Shown here one piece after another: positions 50,499-58,266 of a stretch of 64,000 bases of DNA. This DNA comes from an uncultured Bacteroidota bacterium (GTDB lineage: Bacteria > Bacteroidota > Bacteroidia > Bacteroidales > P3): contig CADCEC010000008.1 of NCBI GenBank assembly GCA_902800395.1, positions 1 through 64,000 of the forward strand, read 5' to 3'. Within the stretch, counting starts at the first letter, position 1. Every line of letters starts with the position of its first letter. Position numbers and translations under genes: made by a program. The notes beneath the pieces were generated by a model. That model saw only the letters and a program-made list of their open reading frames with translations, was not told where the DNA came from and did no database searches.

Positions 50499-51407
50499 TT
50501 ATTTGCACTGCAGGGCAGCGAGGGCGATGCTGTAGAGCTTGGTCTTGGCGCTGTCGCCGCGGCTAGTGAGGACACAGGGGACGCGGGCACCCATCACCAT
50601 GCAGGCGAGTTCGGCGTGAGCGAACTTGGTGCAAGCTTTGTAGAAGATGTTACCGGCCTCGATGTTGGGGAAGAGCAGGCAGTCGGCATCACCGGCGACC
50701 TCGCTGGTGAGCTTCTTGGTCTGGGCACTCTCCTTGTCGATGGCGCAGTCGAGGCTCAGAGGACCGTCGACGATGGCACCGGGAATCTGGCCACGCTGGC
50801 TCTGCATACCCAGCCAAGCGGCTTCGGCGCAAGCGGGCATACCGATGGAGACCTGCTCGGTGGCGGCGAGAACAGCCACTTTGGGTTTGGGGTTCTCGAG
50901 GCTCTTGGAGACGCTGATGAGGAAGTTCATGATGGCGGTCTTCTGCTTAAAGTCGGGAGCAGGAATGATGGCCATATCACTGCAGACGAGCAGCTTGTGG
51001 TAGGCGGGAACCTCCATCACAGCCATGTGGGTCAGCATGTCGTTCTTCTTGCCGGGCATGAGGCCGCACTCCTTGTTGAGGATGGCGCGCATGTACTTGT
51101 CGGTGGAGAGCAGGCCCTTCATCAGGAAGTCGCCCTTACCCTCGTTGATGAGCTTCACAGCGAGAGCGCCAGCCTTATTGTCGTTAGCCTCTTGAATCAT
51201 CTCAAACTTGTTGGGGTCGATACCCTCTTCGGCGCAGACCTTTTTCATAGTGTCGATGTCGCCCACGAGGGTGGCCTCGACGATACCGCGGTCGATGGCA
51301 GCGCTCACAGCGCAGATAGTGTGTGCATCGTTGGCATAGGCAGCCACCATTCTTTTCTTACCTTTCGATTTGACCAGTTCCAGCAGGTCGTCAAGTTTCG
51401 TAATCAT
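50499..51407 (-). CDS. ptb: phosphate butyryltransferase (phosphate acyltransferase)
   Basis: This encodes 302 residues, the size of Ptb. Family motifs: GLLSTDKYMRAILNKE (about 97-112), AIIPAPDFKQKTAIMNF (about 146), and IVDGPLSLDCAIDKESAQTK (about 212-231). It exchanges phosphate and CoA on butyryl or branched acyl groups. A butyrate kinase gene, its usual partner, is not next to it. Promoter at 51484-51454. The divergent rimP operon starts 170 bp away. Confidence 0.9.
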   Translation of the reverse strand: MITKLDDLLELVKSKGKKRMVAAYANDAHTICAVSAAIDRGIVEATLVGDIDTMKKVCAEEGIDPNKFEMIQEANDNKAGALAVKLINEGKGDFLMKGLLSTDKYMRAILNKECGLMPGKKNDMLTHMAVMEVPAYHKLLVCSDMAIIPAPDFKQKTAIMNFLISVSKSLENPKPKVAVLAATEQVSIGMPACAEAAWLGMQSQRGQIPGAIVDGPLSLDCAIDKESAQTKKLTSEVAGDADCLLFPNIEAGNIFYKACTKFAHAELACMVMGARVPCVLTSRGDSAKTKLYSIALAALQCK

Positions 51408-51453
51408 CTTATTAAGTGTTTTTTAATTGTTAATAAATCAATATTTGAAACTG

Positions 51454-51484
51454 CAAATATACAACATTATATGGAAACAACAAA
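51454..51484 (-). promoter_or_regulatory. promoter of ptb-PAS-receptor unit
   Basis: On the minus strand TTTG (51484-51481), 19 bp, TATATTTG (51461-51454). Confidence 0.65.
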
Positions 51485-51508
51485 ATAAAAATAAAATTGT
51501 AAAAAAAA

Positions 51509-51538
51509 TTGCCAGTTTCAAAAATCTTCGTATCTTTG
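51509..51538 (+). promoter_or_regulatory. promoter of rimP-nusA-infB
   Basis: TTG (51509-51511), 19 bp, TATCTTTG (51531-51538). Confidence 0.7.
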
Positions 51539-51548
51539 CAGCGGAATG

Positions 51549-51573
51549 AGAGAGGTCGAGAACCTCTCTTTTT
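51549..51573 (+). promoter_or_regulatory. hairpin plus U-run in the rimP leader, attenuator-like
   Basis: AGAGAGGT (51549-51556) and ACCTCTCT (51562-51569) form a perfect 8-bp stem with loop CGAGA, followed by TTTTT, between the promoter and the ATG of rimP. It looks like an intrinsic terminator at the very 5' end of the transcript and might be a NusA-sensitive control site, or a stabilising 5' hairpin. Confidence 0.5.
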
Positions 51574-51579
51574 ATTGGT

Positions 51580-52020
51580 ATGATAGAGAAAATCAAGATA
51601 TTAGAACTAGTAAACAGCGCGCTTGAAGGGAGCGATAAATTCCTCGTGAACCTCAAAATCACTCCGGACAACCGCATTTTTGTCGACATCGACGGTGACA
51701 ATGGCGTCAACATCGACGACTGCATCGAGCTCTCCCGTGCCATCGAGGGCAACCTAAACCGTGACGAGGAGGATTTCGAACTCAATGTCAGCTCCGCCGG
51801 TGCCGACCAGCCCTTGAAGCTCACGCGCCAGTACCGCAAGAATGTGGGCCGCGACCTCGAGGTCGTCACCCTCGATGGAGAAAAAGCCGAAGGTGTCCTC
51901 GAAGATGCCTCTGACGACGGCATCGTCCTCCGCACCCACGGCACCAAGAAGCAGGCCCCCGAGACCCTCCGTTTCGCCTACCGCGACATCAAGAGTGCCA
52001 AAGTGGCCATCAAATTTTGA
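51580..52020 (+). CDS. rimP: ribosome maturation factor RimP
   Basis: This encodes 146 residues. The N-terminal domain contains IFVDIDGDNGVNIDDCIELSRAIE (residues about 30-53) and the family signature VSSAGADQPLKLTRQY (about 70-85), where SSPGxDRPL is usual. The C-terminal SH3-like domain follows. It helps 30S subunit assembly. It starts the rimP-nusA-infB group; nusA begins 23 bp after its stop. Confidence 0.93.
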   Translation: MIEKIKILELVNSALEGSDKFLVNLKITPDNRIFVDIDGDNGVNIDDCIELSRAIEGNLNRDEEDFELNVSSAGADQPLKLTRQYRKNVGRDLEVVTLDGEKAEGVLEDASDDGIVLRTHGTKKQAPETLRFAYRDIKSAKVAIKF

Positions 52021-52043
52021 AACAAAGAAAAAACAACAATACA

Positions 52044-53279
52044 ATGAAAAGTTTAGACTTGAGTGGTTCCTTTCAGGAATTCAAGGAATTTAAGAACATC
52101 GACCGCGAGACCCTGATGCGCATCCTCGAAGAGGTGTTCCGTACCGCCCTGGCCAAACGCTATGGCTCCGAGGACAACTTCGACATCATCGTCAACATTG
52201 ACAAGGGTGACCTCGAAATCTTCCGCAACCGCACCATCGTGGAAGACGGCCAAGTGGAAGACGATAGCCGCGAGATTGCGCTGAGCGACGCTCAGAAAAT
52301 CGAGTCTGACTTCGAGGTCGGCGAGGAGTGCTCCGAGCCCATCCTCATGACCGACTTCGGCCGCCGCGAAATTCTCTCCATCCGCCAGAACCTCGTGAGC
52401 AAAATCCAGGATTACGAGAAGAGTCTCATCTTCCAGAAATACAAGGAGAAAGTCGGCGAAGTCATCGTCGGCGAAGTCTACCAGCCTTGGAACAAGGAGG
52501 TGCTCATTCTCGACGACGAGAAGATCGAACTGGTGCTCCCCAAGAGCGAGCAGATTCCTGCCGACCACTTCCGCAAAGGCGACACCGTGCGTGCCGTGGT
52601 GCTGAAGGTGGAGATGAAGAACAACAGCCCCATCATCGTCCTCAGCCGCACCAGCCCCATTTTCCTGGAGCGTCTGCTCGAAGCCGAGGTACCCGAAATC
52701 TATGACGGCCTCATCACCATCAAGAATATCGTCCGCCAGCCCGGTGAGCGTGCCAAAGTGGCCGTGGAGAGCTACGACGACCGCATCGACCCCGTGGGAA
52801 GCTGCGTGGGTGTGAAGGGTGGCCGTATCCACGGTATCGTCCGCGAGCTGCGCAACGAGAACATCGACGTCATCAACTACACCCCGCGTGTCGACGTGAT
52901 GATCCAGCGCGCCCTCTCGCCCGCCAAGGTGAGCAACATCAAGATTAACGAGGAAGAGAAGAAGGCCGAGGTATTCATGCAGCCCGACCAGGTGAGTTTA
53001 GCCATCGGTAAAGGCGGCTACAACATCAAGCTCGCCTCCAAGCTCGTGGGCTACGAAATCGAGGTCTACCGCGACAGCGACGAGGACTACGACGATGTGG
53101 CATTGGTGGAATTCAACGACGAAATCGACCAGTGGATTATCGACGAGCTTATCAAGATTGGCTGCGACACCGCCAAGAGCGTTCTCGCCCTGCCCAAGGA
53201 AGAACTCATGACCCGCACCGACCTCGAGGAAGAGACCATCGACCACGTCATCGAGGTGCTGAAAGCAGAGTTTGAATAA
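52044..53279 (+). CDS. nusA: transcription factor NusA
   Basis: This encodes 411 residues from the ATG at 52044 (an upstream in-frame ATG at 52017 overlaps the rimP end). The N-terminal RNA-polymerase-binding domain is at about 1-120, S1 domain about 125-195 (GEVIVGEVYQPWNKEVLI), KH1/KH2 about 200-340 (DPVGSCVGVKGGRIHGIVREL, given here to residue about 268, and LAIGKGGYNIKLASKLVG), then an acidic link and a helix-hairpin-helix end (about 365-411). It controls pausing, termination and antitermination. Confidence 0.96.
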   Translation: MKSLDLSGSFQEFKEFKNIDRETLMRILEEVFRTALAKRYGSEDNFDIIVNIDKGDLEIFRNRTIVEDGQVEDDSREIALSDAQKIESDFEVGEECSEPILMTDFGRREILSIRQNLVSKIQDYEKSLIFQKYKEKVGEVIVGEVYQPWNKEVLILDDEKIELVLPKSEQIPADHFRKGDTVRAVVLKVEMKNNSPIIVLSRTSPIFLERLLEAEVPEIYDGLITIKNIVRQPGERAKVAVESYDDRIDPVGSCVGVKGGRIHGIVRELRNENIDVINYTPRVDVMIQRALSPAKVSNIKINEEEKKAEVFMQPDQVSLAIGKGGYNIKLASKLVGYEIEVYRDSDEDYDDVALVEFNDEIDQWIIDELIKIGCDTAKSVLALPKEELMTRTDLEEETIDHVIEVLKAEFE

Positions 53280-53365
53280 AACCTAACAATGCTTAGGAGA
53301 ACCTAGGAAAGCCTAGAAAAGCCCAGAAAACAAAGAAAAAGAATTAAAAGAAAGGACTCGACAAT

Positions 53366-56248
53366 ATGGCAAGTTTCAGACTGAATAAGGTAGCCAAGGA
53401 TTTCAACGTGGGTATACAGACCCTCGCTGATTACCTTGCCAAGAAGGGGCACCAAGTGGAGGCTACGCCCAATACGAAGATTAGCGAGGAGCAGTATGAA
53501 CTGCTGGCCACGGCTTTCCAGAGCGAACGCAAAGTGAAGGAGGAGGCCGACAAAATCGAGCTCATGACCAGCGGCAGCAACCGCGTCGTGGAGGTGGAGT
53601 CCAAAAAGGAATCGGAACCCGAGAACGAAGAGGTGATAATTAAGAATTACACCCACGCGAAAACTCAGCCCGAACCTGAGCCTGAACCCGAACCTGAGCC
53701 CATAGAGACTCCGGAAAGTCTGGAAATTCCGGAAACTTCGGAAACCTCGGAAGAACCTGCCGAATCCGAAGAGTCAGAAGAGTTAGAGGAACCTAACGAC
53801 AACCCCCAGCAGGACTCCAACAGTCCCTTCAACGTGGTGGGCAAAATCGACCTCAGCGCCCTCAACCAGCGCATGCGTCCCGACAAGAAGAAAAAGAAGA
53901 AAGGCGAGAAGAAGGAACCTGCCGTGTCGCCTGCCGCTGCCGCCAAACCCAAGAGCGAGACAAAGTCCAAAGCCGAGCCCGCTCCCATGACGGAACCGGA
54001 GCCCGAACCCGTTGTCGAAGCCCCCAAACCCGAGCCCAAGCCCGAACCCGAATTCATCGAGACACAATACACCAAACTCGAGGGTCCAAAGGTCCTCGAC
54101 AAGATTGACCTCAGCCAGTTCTCCAAGGACGGCGCCGATACTCCTGGCAGCAAGCGCAAACGCAAGCACCAAAAGAAGGAAGCCGTCAGCGCCCAGGAGG
54201 TGAAGAAGATTGGTGCCGAAGTGGCCAAGAAAGAGAGCAAAGAAAAGGAGAAGGCCAAGAAGGAGAGCCAGCGGAACGCTGCCCAGCAGCAACAGGCTCC
54301 CAAGAAGAAGAAAAAGAAAGAGGAGAAGAAACCCGTCGAAATCGACGACAACGAAATCGAGAAGCAGATTCGCGACACCCTCGCCCGCCTCTCGCCCATG
54401 GGCAAGAGTAAGACCTCCAAGCACAACCGCGAGAAGCGCCAGAAGGTCCACGCCCAGATGGAGGAGGAGATGCTCCACGAGATGGAGAGCCAGAACGTGC
54501 TGCAGGTGACAGAATTCGTCACCGCCAACGAGCTGGCCACCATGATGAACGTGCCTGTGACCAAGATTATCGCCACCTGCATGTCCGTAGGTATCTTCGT
54601 CAGCATCAACCAGCGCCTCGACGCCGAGACCATCAAGCTCATCGCTGATGAATTCGGCTTCGAAGTGAACTTCGCCTCCGAGGATGTGGTCAACACGCTG
54701 CACCAAATTGAGGAAGAGGACCGTCCCGAGGACCTCGTGCCGCGCAACCCCATCATCACCGTCATGGGTCACGTCGACCATGGTAAGACCTCGCTGCTCG
54801 ACTATATCCGCAAGACCAACGTCATCGCCGGCGAGGCGGGCGGCATCACCCAGCACATTGGTGCCTACGAGGTGCAGACCGCCGACGGCCGCAAGATTAC
54901 CTTCCTCGACACCCCCGGCCACGAGGCCTTCACCGCCATGCGTGCCCGCGGTGCCAAGATGACCGATATCGCCATCATCGTCATCGCCGCCGACGACAAA
55001 ATCATGCCGCAGACCATCGAGGCTATCAACCACGCCCAGTCGGCTGGTGTGCCTATCGTCTTTGCCATCAACAAGATTGATAAACCCGGTGCCGACCCCG
55101 ACCGCATCAAGACCGAGCTAGCCAACATGAACCTCCTCGTCGAGGAATGGGGCGGTAAGTACCAGAGCCAGGACATCAGTGCCAAGAAGGGTATCGGCGT
55201 AGAGGAACTGCTCGAGAAAGTCATCCTCCAGGCCGATATTATGGAGCTAAAAGGCAACCCCAACAAGCGCGCCAAGGGCGTCGTCATCGAGAGCGCCCTC
55301 GACAAGGGCCGCGGCTATGTAGCCAAACTGCTGGTGCAGGAAGGCACCATGCGCAAGGGCGACCCCATCGTGGCCGGTGCCGTTGCTGGACGCGTCCGTG
55401 CTATGTACAACGAGCGTAACCAAGAGGTGATGTCCGCCGGTCCCTCGCAGCCTGTGCTGCTCCTCGGCCTCACCGGTGCCTGCCAGGCTGGCGACACCTT
55501 CAATATCATGGAGAATGAGAAGGAAGCCAAGGATATCGCCGCCAAGCGTACCCAGTTGCAGCGCGAGCAGGGCATCCGTACCCAGACGCACCTCACCCTC
55601 GAGGAAATCGGTCGCCGCCGCGCCCTCGGCAACTTCAAGGAACTCAACATCATCGTCAAGGGCGATGTCGACGGTTCCGTCGAGGCCCTCAGCGACTCGC
55701 TGCTCAAGCTCAGCAACGAAGAGGTGCAGGTCAACGTTATCCACAAGGGTGTGGGTCAGATTTCGGAGAACGACGTTACGCTGGCTATGGCCTCCGATGC
55801 CATCATCGTCGGCTTCCAGGTGCGTCCCAGCGTGGGTGCCCGCAAGATGGCCGAAACCGAGAAAATCGACATCCGTCTTTACAGCATCATCTACGATGCC
55901 ATCAACGAGCTCAAGGACGCTATCGAAGGCATGCTTGCCCCGGAGACGCAGGAGAAGATTGTGGCCAACCTCGAGATTCGCGAGACCTTCAAGATCAGCA
56001 AGGTGGGCACCATCGCCGGCTGTATGTGCCTCGACGGCAAAATCAACCGCCAGAGCAACGTCCGCATCATCCGCGACGGTATTGTGGTCTACACCGGCAA
56101 GCTCGCCTCCCTCAAGCGCTTCAAGGACGACGTCAAGGAGGTTGTCAGCGGTCAGGACTGCGGCCTGAACATCGAAAACTACAACGACATCAAGGTCGGC
56201 GACATCGTCGAGGCCTACGAAGTGACAGAAATCAAACGCAAACTTTAA
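53366..56248 (+). CDS. infB: translation initiation factor IF-2
   Basis: This encodes 960 residues. The N-terminal helical unit ([20 protein letters not shown]) is followed by a long, low-complexity Pro/Glu, then Lys-rich region (about 85-330). The GTPase has G1 GHVDHGKT (about 472), G3 DTPGHE and G4 NKID, then domains II-IV. It brings initiator tRNA to the ribosome. It lies 86 bp after nusA; the gap has AACCTAGGAAAGCC-like repeats. Confidence 0.97.
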   Translation: MASFRLNKVAKDFNVGIQTLADYLAKKGHQVEATPNTKISEEQYELLATAFQSERKVKEEADKIELMTSGSNRVVEVESKKESEPENEEVIIKNYTHAKTQPEPEPEPEPEPIETPESLEIPETSETSEEPAESEESEELEEPNDNPQQDSNSPFNVVGKIDLSALNQRMRPDKKKKKKGEKKEPAVSPAAAAKPKSETKSKAEPAPMTEPEPEPVVEAPKPEPKPEPEFIETQYTKLEGPKVLDKIDLSQFSKDGADTPGSKRKRKHQKKEAVSAQEVKKIGAEVAKKESKEKEKAKKESQRNAAQQQQAPKKKKKKEEKKPVEIDDNEIEKQIRDTLARLSPMGKSKTSKHNREKRQKVHAQMEEEMLHEMESQNVLQVTEFVTANELATMMNVPVTKIIATCMSVGIFVSINQRLDAETIKLIADEFGFEVNFASEDVVNTLHQIEEEDRPEDLVPRNPIITVMGHVDHGKTSLLDYIRKTNVIAGEAGGITQHIGAYEVQTADGRKITFLDTPGHEAFTAMRARGAKMTDIAIIVIAADDKIMPQTIEAINHAQSAGVPIVFAINKIDKPGADPDRIKTELANMNLLVEEWGGKYQSQDISAKKGIGVEELLEKVILQADIMELKGNPNKRAKGVVIESALDKGRGYVAKLLVQEGTMRKGDPIVAGAVAGRVRAMYNERNQEVMSAGPSQPVLLLGLTGACQAGDTFNIMENEKEAKDIAAKRTQLQREQGIRTQTHLTLEEIGRRRALGNFKELNIIVKGDVDGSVEALSDSLLKLSNEEVQVNVIHKGVGQISENDVTLAMASDAIIVGFQVRPSVGARKMAETEKIDIRLYSIIYDAINELKDAIEGMLAPETQEKIVANLEIRETFKISKVGTIAGCMCLDGKINRQSNVRIIRDGIVVYTGKLASLKRFKDDVKEVVSGQDCGLNIENYNDIKVGDIVEAYEVTEIKRKL

Positions 56249-56260
56249 CGTTTGCGTACT

Positions 56261-56335
56261 GCTCCTGTAGTTCAATGGATAGAATAGAGGTTTCCTAAAC
56301 CTTTGATCAGAGTTCGATTCTCTGCGGGAGTACCA
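56261..56335 (+). tRNA. tRNA-Arg (anticodon CCT)
   Basis: The acceptor stem GCTCCTG pairs with CGGGAGT (with G-T wobbles), anticodon stem GAGGT/ACCTT encloses loop TTCCTAA with anticodon CCT, and the T-arm AGAG-TTCGATT-CTCT is regular. The discriminator A and an encoded CCA (56333-56335) follow. It reads AGG codons. It lies 12 bp after infB and ends at a terminator. Confidence 0.93.
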
Positions 56336-56342
56336 AAACACC

Positions 56343-56369
56343 AGCACTGCCACCGCGGTGCTTTTTTTT
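56343..56369 (+). terminator. intrinsic terminator after tRNA-Arg
   Basis: AGCAC and GTGCT arms enclose CACCGCGGTG-type pairing, followed by eight T. Confidence 0.75.
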
Positions 56370-56439
56370 GTACCGTTATTTCCTGTAAACCAGCATTTCA
56401 AAGAACTCTCTTTTCCGCGAAACCTGATGCAAAGATACA

Positions 56440-56517
56440 ATCTTTGCATCGTGATTTCAAGGCGAGAAACCCGCGAAACCCCTCGCTAAGAATTACAAAA
56501 AGAGAGAACTTTGACAT
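56440..56517 (+). repeat. dispersed intergenic element, copy B
   Basis: This matches the minus strand of 595-670 over about 78 bp with few differences. Its left end overlaps one arm of the palindrome at 56426-56450. Confidence 0.7.
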
Positions 56518-56557
56518 ATTGAGAAACTATTCAAATGGCCCTATCAAGTACTACTTG

Positions 56558-56590
56558 GGCACTAGTTAGGCACTAGTTAGACACTAGTTG
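56558..56590 (+). repeat. three 11-bp GGCACTAGTTA repeats
   Basis: GGCACTAGTTA, GGCACTAGTTA and GACACTAGTTG stand in tandem and end 10 bp before the -33 box of the next promoter, a place where a regulator could bind on one face of the helix. Confidence 0.8.
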
Positions 56591-56600
56591 ATAAAAGAAG

Positions 56601-56634
56601 TTTTTGCCCATATCGGGAAAAGTTTGTATCTTTG
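56601..56634 (+). promoter_or_regulatory. promoter of C69 dipeptidase gene
   Basis: TTTTTG (56601-56606), 20 bp, TATCTTTG (56627-56634). Confidence 0.7.
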
Positions 56635-56660
56635 CATTTTATTTTGAAACCAATATTACG

Positions 56661-58232
56661 ATGAAAAAAATACTGATACTTTTAGCGTTGGCGTTGCCGA
56701 TGATGCTGGCGGCGCAGGTTAATCATAAGGAGAGCTGCACTTCCATCATGGTGGGCAAGCGGGCGAGTACCGACGGCAGCGTCATCACGTCGCACACCTG
56801 CGACGGTCGCTACCGCACGTGGATGACCGTCGAGCCGGCGGCCGACCACAAGAAGGGCTCCAAGCACGAGGTACGCAAGGGCACGATGCACACCGTCTCG
56901 CCTAGCGACACCACAGGCATCCGCGTGGCTGGCACCATCCCCGAGGTTCAGCACACCTACGCCTACCTCAACACCTCATACCCTTGCCTCAACGAGAAAC
57001 AGCTGGCCATTGGCGAGAGCACCTTCAGCGGTCCCGACACGCTGGTGAACGAGAACGCCATGTTCCTTATCGAGGAGTTGGAACGTATTGCCCTGCAGCG
57101 CTGCACGACGGCACGTGAGGCCATCCTGCTCATCGCCAAACTGGCAGAGAAATACGGCTATGCCGACGGCGGCGAGTGCATCACCATCGCTGACCGCAAG
57201 GAGGTGTGGCAGATGGAAATCCTCGGCTGCGGCAAGGACCAGATTGGCGCCGTGTGGGCAGCCCAGCGCGTGCCCGACGACCATGTGGCCGTGAGCTGCA
57301 ACATTCCGCGCATCGGCAAGTTACAGCGCAACAATCCCGACTACTTCATGTGTTCCGACAATATTGAGGCGGTGGCCAAGAAATACTACCTTTGGGACGG
57401 CGAGGGCGAGTTCGTCTTCTGGAAAGCTTTCAACACCTCATGGGCCAATGGGCGCAACTTCCGCGAGCGCGAATACTTCATCTTCAATGCACTGGCTCCC
57501 TCGCAGGGTTTCACCTACGATATGCCGGAGCTGCCCTTTAGCGTGAAGCCCGACAACCCCGTCGACATCACCGACGTGATGGAGCTGCTGCGTTCCACCT
57601 ACGAGGGCACCGATATGGATATGTGCAAGAACCTCAAGGTGGTGGTGAACCGCAAGCGCGACGACGGCAGCACCTACAAGGACACCGTCACCAGTCCCAT
57701 CGCCAATCCTTGGCTGGGTGGCACCATGCAGCAGACGCTCAACATGCTGGCTCCCGGTACCATCGAATTCCGCCGCACCGTCAGCGTGGCGTGGTGCTCT
57801 TACAGTTTCGTGGCGCAGCTGCGCGACTGGCTGCCCGACGAGGTGGGTGGCATCTGCTGGATGGCCGTCGACAATCCTGGCCAGAGCCCCCGCATCCCCA
57901 TCTTCTGCGGCACCACTGAGTTGCCGGAGGCTTTCAGCCGCTGCGGACAAAAGAGCTACGACCCCGAGGCCTGGCTCTGGATGTTCCGCCGTGCCAACAA
58001 GCTGGCCACCGTCGCCTGGCAGCGCACCAAGAAGCAGCACATGAACGCCGTCCTGCAGCAGGAGGGCACCGCCTTCAGCGGCCTCAAAGCCCTCGAGGAC
58101 GACATCAAAGCTAGTCCCAAGAAGGCTTACAAGCGACTCAACGCCTACACCAAACAGATATTCGAGAACACCACCGCCGCCTGGAAGAACCTCGAAGCCG
58201 ACTACTGGCACATGTTCGGGATGGGATTCTAA
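56661..58232 (+). CDS. C69 family dipeptidase, secreted
   Basis: This encodes 523 residues from the ATG at 56661, directly after the promoter. A signal peptide (ends MLAAQ) precedes ESCTSIMVGKRASTDGS (about 24-40); the Cys is the probable N-terminal nucleophile of this Ntn-type family once the propeptide is removed. Other conserved parts are GECITIADRKEVWQMEILG (about 173) and YFMCSDNIEAVAKKY. It hydrolyses dipeptides. It heads a plus-strand run of secreted or envelope proteins. Confidence 0.88.
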   Translation: MKKILILLALALPMMLAAQVNHKESCTSIMVGKRASTDGSVITSHTCDGRYRTWMTVEPAADHKKGSKHEVRKGTMHTVSPSDTTGIRVAGTIPEVQHTYAYLNTSYPCLNEKQLAIGESTFSGPDTLVNENAMFLIEELERIALQRCTTAREAILLIAKLAEKYGYADGGECITIADRKEVWQMEILGCGKDQIGAVWAAQRVPDDHVAVSCNIPRIGKLQRNNPDYFMCSDNIEAVAKKYYLWDGEGEFVFWKAFNTSWANGRNFREREYFIFNALAPSQGFTYDMPELPFSVKPDNPVDITDVMELLRSTYEGTDMDMCKNLKVVVNRKRDDGSTYKDTVTSPIANPWLGGTMQQTLNMLAPGTIEFRRTVSVAWCSYSFVAQLRDWLPDEVGGICWMAVDNPGQSPRIPIFCGTTELPEAFSRCGQKSYDPEAWLWMFRRANKLATVAWQRTKKQHMNAVLQQEGTAFSGLKALEDDIKASPKKAYKRLNAYTKQIFENTTAAWKNLEADYWHMFGMGF

Positions 58233-58266
58233 ACAGTTAAAAGATAAAAGTTAATAGTTAAGAGTT
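58233..58266 (+). repeat. TTAATAG-type array before start codon
   Basis: AGTTAAAAGATAAAAGTTAA and following units lead straight to the ATG at 58267. Confidence 0.7.

Larger units (their letters stand above)
56336..56660. other. 325-bp intergenic region with repeats
   Basis: After the tRNA terminator the gap holds a palindrome GATGCAAAGAT-ACA-ATCTTTGCATC (56426-56450), copy B of the dispersed element (56440-56517), three 11-bp repeats (56558-56590) and the promoter for the next gene. No gene is supported. Confidence 0.75.

Noticed and set aside
56303-56569. 88-codon frame after the tRNA
   Set aside because: It starts inside the tRNA and translates the terminator and the dispersed repeat.
56261-56660. 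tRNA-Arg 3' end as an integration (att) site
   Set aside because: No integrase gene and no repeated tRNA 3' end are found in the window; the following genes look like ordinary core or envelope genes.
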